Positions 59,116-64,000 of a stretch of DNA of 64,000 nucleotides are shown here, in pieces. This DNA is from Sympetrum striolatum (taxonomy: Eukaryota; Arthropoda; Insecta; Odonata; Libellulidae): contig OX388351.1 of the NCBI GenBank assembly GCA_947579665.1, forward strand, positions 52,956,939 to 53,020,938, written 5' to 3'. The position numbers and the translations under genes were made by a program. The notes beneath the pieces were generated by a model. The model was not told where the DNA came from, did not search any database, and saw nothing but the letters and a program-made list of their open reading frames with translations. Every line of letters starts with the position of its first letter. Within the stretch, counting starts at the first letter, position 1.

Positions 59116-59150
59116 AAATGAAAGAAGGGACTTCCCAGTCCCAATTTAGT
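59116..59150 (+). repeat. LINE 3'-end hairpin repeat, diverged copy with compensatory change
   Basis: ATGAAAGAAGGGACT, loop TCCC-like, AGTCCCAATTT. The stem is GGGACT/AGTCCC where other copies have GAGACT/AGTCTC: both sides of the second base pair have changed together (A-T to G-C). The downstream CTCGCCC part is lost. Confidence 0.4.
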
Positions 59151-59249
59151 TCTTGTGTATTTATGTATGCATTATGACCGAACCGTGTCGAGACTTGTCG
59201 TTTTGAATTTATCTTGGAAAAATATGTAAATTATTATTCACGTTTTGCA

Positions 59250-60085
59250 GTTAACGCAAGCGAAAGGGAAAATTGAATGTAAATTTGCGCGCTCGGAAAT
59301 CGGAAGTCCGAATAATATTTACTTTACTCTGGAAGAATACGAATGGTCATATTTCACGCACTTCTGAGGAGAAATGCATTTCCCCCGACAAAGATCTCGT
59401 CATAGTTTGGCGAATTACCCCCGAGTGTCCCGTTCATGAAATATGGTTCCTGCCGTTGTTTCAGTTGGCCTCACGGACCCTTCTTTTTGCTCACTCTTTA
59501 AACATGTTTATTCCTGAAGTTTGGACGGATCTCCGGGACACCTGGCTCCCTCGCAGATTCTTCGAAGGCGTAAATAATGTTCCACTCTGCCGGGAGTTCA
59601 GTACCAGGTCGTTCCCCTTCCATTGATCATCTTCTGTCGTTATTTCAAGGAATTGCCAATTTTGGAAGTTTTTGTGGAGAGTCCCCCTTTTACCAAAAAT
59701 GATCGTTTTCCCCGGGTCAACGTCTGGGAAGGAAGCTCGGGATTTTAATTAGTCCTTCCGTGTTGTTTTTCTCTCGATTCTGCCACTTAAGAAACTTCGT
59801 ACTCATCAAAGGAGGGATCCTTAAAACGACCTGGAGATTTCATCTTCTTTCGTGCAGCAACGGATCCGCTGAAGTAGGTACACCGACTAGGAAACTTAAA
59901 TTTAACTTATTCTGCTCCGGGAGTTCAAGAGCCAGACCGAGAAAATTTTGCGTTTCGTTTATGAAAAGTTTAATTTTGAAGAGAAGCGTATCTTTTTCGG
60001 GTTATTGGGTAATATTTCGTTATCGCAGATCTGGAATGTCAAAACGTTTCTGTTTTGTTGAACCAGCTTACAACTTCTAAAATTT
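59250..60085. other. GC-richer block
   Basis: A long GC-richer block with plus-strand frames of 117 (59273-59626) and 106 (59760-60080) codons. Neither has a recognised domain, and both contain F/L/S-rich stretches. It could hold conserved non-coding sequence or lineage-specific exons. Confidence 0.25.
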
Positions 60086-60904
60086 GGAAGAGATACTAAT
60101 GTAAATCGATTTCATCGTATGATTCTTGAATATTCATTTCTTCGTTTTTATTTCATTTTTGAATTTATAAGTTTAAAATTTCCTGTGTTTTTACATGGTA
60201 AAAATGTTTCTCTTCTGTCCATTTTTATGTTCATACGTAGATATCGGTTTCTTTTAATGTTTACATTCAAGCTTGTGTTTCTGAATTTAGGAGCTGAGCG
60301 TATGTGAAAAGTGTGTGATGCTTAAATTATATAACTGCTGTTTGAATTTTTCATAGCAGTTTTCAGGGAATGAATACGAATTTCATTTACTCTTCAAAGG
60401 CGTTCATTTTTTCAAATTCTCCATGCGTTATAATGATAGCCCTCATGTCTGGATATGTCATTGCAAATGAGAATAAGGTAACTTAAGAACTGAAAATATG
60501 TGATTAACATTGTAGTTGGTGCAGGCATATCTGACACATCATATTATGAGAGAAAATGTATCTATTATTTGTATGAGAGGCAAAATGCTCTATGACTTTT
60601 CTATAAGTAAAAATATTGGTATACATTTCAGGAAGAAAATATACTATTTACAATACAGAAGGAACTCAAAGAATTTCCAGTACAATATATTACGACAAAA
60701 TACTCTAAAAACAACTCGATACTTCTTGTAATCTAAACGAAGCTATTTTGAACTTAATCTCGCTGATCCTCCGCCCAGCTGTGCTCTCTACAGCATAGAT
60801 ATTCATTTTAGCGAATCTATATACGTTCATTACACTGTGAAACCTTTTAAAATCGTTTCAAATCAAAGTGCATTGTTTGTCACTTCAAATTAAAGGAAAA
60901 TGAA
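60086..60904. other. AT-rich tract, nothing recognised
   Basis: Short chance frames only. Confidence 0.4.
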
Positions 60905-61075
60905 TCTGAAATAATGGAAAAGAAGCATTTCAGTCTCCAGTACGACTGCTAGCCAGCGAAAACCCTCTGAGGGATTGGCTGGATGAGAGATCCCTTACCC
61001 TAGGCCTGAGAACGGCATGTAGCCCTTGCATAAATTATGTGCGGCCCTAGCTGCCCAAGAATATAAATCTTTTCT
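60905..61075 (+). repeat. Structured repeat-like segment
   Basis: AGCCA (60951) pairs with TGGCT (60976) around an inner CCCTC-T-GAGGG hairpin (60963-60973). Downstream, CCCTAGGCC (near 60998) faces GGCCCTAG (near 61043). A weak LINE-tail word (ATGGAAAAGAAGC then CAGTCTC) precedes it at 60914-60937. The composition differs from the AT-rich flanks. It may be a SINE or LINE 3' fragment, or a structured RNA. Confidence 0.25.
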
Positions 61076-61424
61076 TTGTCTCTCGTTTTCCATTTAGGAA
61101 TCGTTGCTGTTACGAATGAAGCGTATCTTTATCGAATTAAGAAAAAATGTATGGGGTAAACATTGGTAGGTTCGTGATGCATTTTCCAATATCCGTTACG
61201 TACTTTACAGAGAAGTAAAACAAATGGCGTTTTCTATTTAGAGAAGTGAATGTAAGAGCCTCTCTGCCAAAATTTGAGTCAATATAACCACTGTAAATTG
61301 CCTAACGGATGTTTGGAAATTTATCTCGAACTTATCAATGACACGAAATGACCAATGTTTTCGCTAACTAATAGGAGCTATTGCTGTAAAATTAGGAATA
61401 TCAAGGAATAAAGTATAAGTGTGT

Positions 61425-61495
61425 AATCCACTTATGTTTTATTTTTACGACCGGTTTTGGCTACGAAACCATCATGGGGTACATACCTGAGGCCA
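61425..61495 (-). repeat. CCGGTTTTG repeat with hammerhead-like layout, copy B
   Basis: On the minus strand: CCATGATGG, stem GG-TTTCGTAG-CC, then AAAACCGGTCGT, AAAAATAAAACAT. The family order (palindromic stem, (G)AAACCGGTCG, AATAAAACA) is kept. Against the hammerhead core, CUGAUGA has become CCATGA and GAAAC has become AAAAC, so this copy should be dead as a ribozyme. TATGT upstream can pair with ACATA downstream. Confidence 0.35.
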
Positions 61496-62660
61496 AATAT
61501 AGCATGAACAGTTCAAATGAAATTGCAGTAGATAAAATTTAAATTGGGATACTGAATATCTGTAGCCCAAAAGCCATTGTGGCTCACTGGAACTATAGAC
61601 TTCAGATTACCTGATTTGTATCATATCGTACTCTACTATTATATTTTATACAAGATCCTCTCTTCTAAGATGTGTAAGAATTTGTCTCTTAGCTAATGTG
61701 AAGGAAAATCAGGTATTTTAAGATCGAAAGTAGCAAGCAGGTCCGAGACCCACCTCGATGTAGACATCATTCATGGAAATTGAGACTTCAAATTCTCTAA
61801 CTACGCTAATCCCAAGAGTGTTACAAAGACGGCGACATCTCTAAAGAATTCTGTCGTTGTTTGTGCGGGACAGGGTTTTTCCCTTGTCCCCTCACGTAAT
61901 CTCCCCCTAACTCGCTACCTTAAAGAAAACGTTTCCACGGGAAAATCTCTTCAGTCCCACTCCTTATAGATCCCCGCAAACGGTCGTATTTTTTTCGTCG
62001 CGTAAAAAAATCACGAGGAAGCGATAGGCGAATGGGCAGAATGAAGGACTTAGGACCGTGGAGGTATGCAGTTTTTTCGCCTCGGTATTTTATTTCCTCC
62101 CTCTTTCATTCCCTTTAAAAATCACCCCTTCTTCTCCCCCAGACCCTCTTATAAAGCGTGGGGGAGACCCTTATCCCCACACCACCCTTCAGTCCTTTCC
62201 TGCCCTCCTCCCCCTCCCCTCTTCCAGAAGGGATGATGGATAACTTCCGGTGACGTACGAAGCGTTGCCAGTGCATCTTCCAACGCAAACCCCATCTTCC
62301 CTTCGGTGTATCCTTTTTCTTTCCTTCCCTTTTTATATCCTTGCTTCTTCAGGGCTTCTTCGTACTGAACCAGGGCTGCCAAGTTTCAATTTCGATATCC
62401 CGCTCAATCGGAATAAAGTCAAGAATCAGCGGAAATGATCCTCAACTAAAAACAAGAGCTAGTGTCGATTTTTATATATTGCTATTGTGAATACATTATT
62501 TTGGCATTTGAGCTAATAAACAATTCCTTAATGCAAAAGTAAACATTCATGGTAACCGCTCCTTCAGGCATGACTTTGTAGTAGGACGTGACGTAAAGAA
62601 TGAAACGAACAAACTTTTATCCGAGCCATTATTAGGAAAAGTTACAATAGAAGAATTTTT
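61496..62660. other. Mixed; GC-richer block at 61840-62400
   Basis: The block has poly-C and CT-rich runs. A minus-strand frame (62382 to 62149) encodes a K/G/E-rich peptide (ALVQYEEALKKQGYKK...), preceded by a possible acceptor (TTGGCAG). There is a stop just upstream and no known domain. I regard it as a weak exon candidate. Confidence 0.2.
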
Positions 62661-62682
62661 CACAGAGCATCTATTCGGGTTG

Positions 62683-62740
62683 TCTGAACGGATAAAACCG
62701 ACGTTTCGGCTGCGGAGCCAGAGTCCGAGATTGGTCGAGA
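62683..62740 (-). repeat. GAAACGTC repeat, distant relative of the hammerhead-like copies (D)
   Basis: On the minus strand: TCTCGGACTCTGGCT, loop, AGCCGAAACGTCGG. A stem GGCT/AGCC abuts GAAACGTC, as expected for a hammerhead with a minimal AC/GU stem III, but no CUGANGA precedes the stem. It may be a decayed or unrelated motif. Confidence 0.25.
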
Positions 62741-64000
62741 AATAAAATATATCGTGGTTCGGTAATATTTGCTCATTTCATTCTTTTCGTGTCCTACCAC
62801 AAAGTCACTCCAAATAGTTTTTGTGAGATATAAATTCTCGGAACAACAATCAACAAGCATAGCGTTCCAACTTCGATAGAAAATATTGTCATAGGCAACT
62901 CCATTATATTAATTATTACAGTTGCAGTGGGATTTATTTGAATTGATTGGCCGCATCGTAATTGCTTAACTTACGCTAGGCATAAGTAAGATCTCTGGAC
63001 CTTCCACTTCTGCTACAGATCGTCGTTCGTTGATCTAAAAACGACTTCCAATTGAATTCTTTATAATAAAGTAATCCTAATCTAGGTTGCTTAAGTAATC
63101 GAATGTATTGATGGTTTGAATGTTCATTTTTACATTAAGAAATCTTATATTAGCTCATTATCTAAATAATGTATAAACTTGAGCAAAATAAATAACAAAT
63201 AGTATCTTTTGAGTTTGCGTGTATATATCTACTCATTGGGGATTACAGCAGAGTTTTACAACACTTATCGAAATCAGCAGATCTTATAAGATCTTAAGAT
63301 TATTGCTGCCCGCATCAACATTTTGTTATCTGATTGATGTATGATTTCCCAAACTGAGTCGCATTTGATTCCTAATTGTGCCCCATTCTAATTGATTGAA
63401 TGTGCAGGAAATTGTGGCTTCTTATGTATAAATTATCGATGACGTTACTAGTTGTTTTTAAGAATGGAAAACATATATCTACGCAAAGGCACTAATTTAT
63501 TTTTCTTCTTCATTTTAGGTGAGTACATATTTTACATCACCGGGTTTTTGAAGATGTAAGGTAAGTACCAAAATGCAGCTCTCGTCGCTGATTACTGGAC
63601 CAAGGTGGGAAGCACAGATACGAGTAATTGTCCATCTGTTATTGTTTCCGATTTCAGCCTTTCTTCAGTCTTCAAAAACGTTCCTGAAAACAAAAAAATA
63701 AGTATTTCCCCACTCCGTGGAATTCCTATCCTTAGAAAATGGTACTCTTTCATATAAATAGAAATGGAGCAATGTTGAGACAGATGTACAAATATTAAGA
63801 AAGAATTTCGTATTAATGGAGCTTAACCAGATTTTATAATCTTTAATGAATTAATTAAAAAAACATAATTCGGAAAGAAGAAAGGAAAACTCATAATCAC
63901 TCATGCCAGAATAACCTTCATTTTATCTCAAACTTGTAGTAGTACATTCTTTACTGGCATAAGGTATTCAAAATATTTCAATGAGTAACTTGAAATGAAT
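62741..64000. other. AT-rich tract, nothing recognised
   Basis: No coding, RNA or shared-repeat signature to the end of the window. Confidence 0.4.

Noticed and set aside
1..64000. CRISPR arrays, bacterial operons, phage or plasmid modules
   Set aside because: No evenly spaced repeats, no densely packed frames and no ribosome-binding sites; all signals are eukaryotic repeat types.

Overview
The window reads as non-coding eukaryotic DNA, most likely from an arthropod and plausibly an insect. It is AT-rich and gene-poor. It holds decayed non-LTR retrotransposon (LINE) pieces, tRNA-derived SINEs, short inverted-repeat elements of the mariner/Tc1 kind, and CpG-rich islands every few kilobases. 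No operon-like packing, ribosome-binding sites or long open frames are present. About two dozen open frames exceed 100 codons, which I roughly estimate is near what chance gives at this base composition. I could assign no host gene with confidence. The window is probably a long intron or an intergenic tract.

Layout. 0-17 kb: a LINE ORF2 C-terminal remnant with its 3' tail near 2 kb (minus), two copies of a LINE 3'-end hairpin repeat near 5 and 5.9 kb, a foldback element near 11 kb, and CpG-rich blocks near 0.3, 2.5, 6.6, 11.4 and 14.6 kb. 17-26 kb is densest in mobile DNA: a degraded reverse transcriptase (minus), a head-to-head SINE pair at 17.5-17.8 kb, a mariner-type MITE at 19.6 kb, a perfect 77-bp inverted-repeat element at 20.9 kb, a SINE with a 12-bp target-site duplication at 21.65 kb, a LINE endonuclease fragment at 22.1 kb, a 150-bp palindrome at 23.2 kb, and a LINE 3' end with a long (TAA)n tail at 25.5 kb. 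26-47 kb holds low-confidence exon candidates (26.1, 27.6 and 33.2 kb), three of the four CCGGTTTCG-type repeats or their kin that resemble hammerhead ribozymes on the minus strand (31.4 and 38.5 kb here, 61.4 kb later), a collapsed inverted SINE at 40.2 kb and a SINE at 46.7 kb. 47-64 kb holds further CpG-rich blocks (47.2, 49.8 and 53.7 kb, the last with a canonical G-quadruplex motif), a tail-to-tail pair of the LINE hairpin repeat at 54.2 kb, and a 160-bp tandem duplication just upstream of another hairpin copy at 58.8-59.15 kb.

Themes. One LINE 3'-end family recurs at least six times, and its hairpin shows a compensatory base change. The tRNA-SINE loci at 17.5 and 40.2 kb share an inverted, head-to-head architecture. 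The CCGGTTTCG repeats retain much of a type I hammerhead layout, which is known from Penelope-like retroelements. The CpG-rich blocks may be conserved regulatory elements or unannotated first exons; sequence alone cannot decide.
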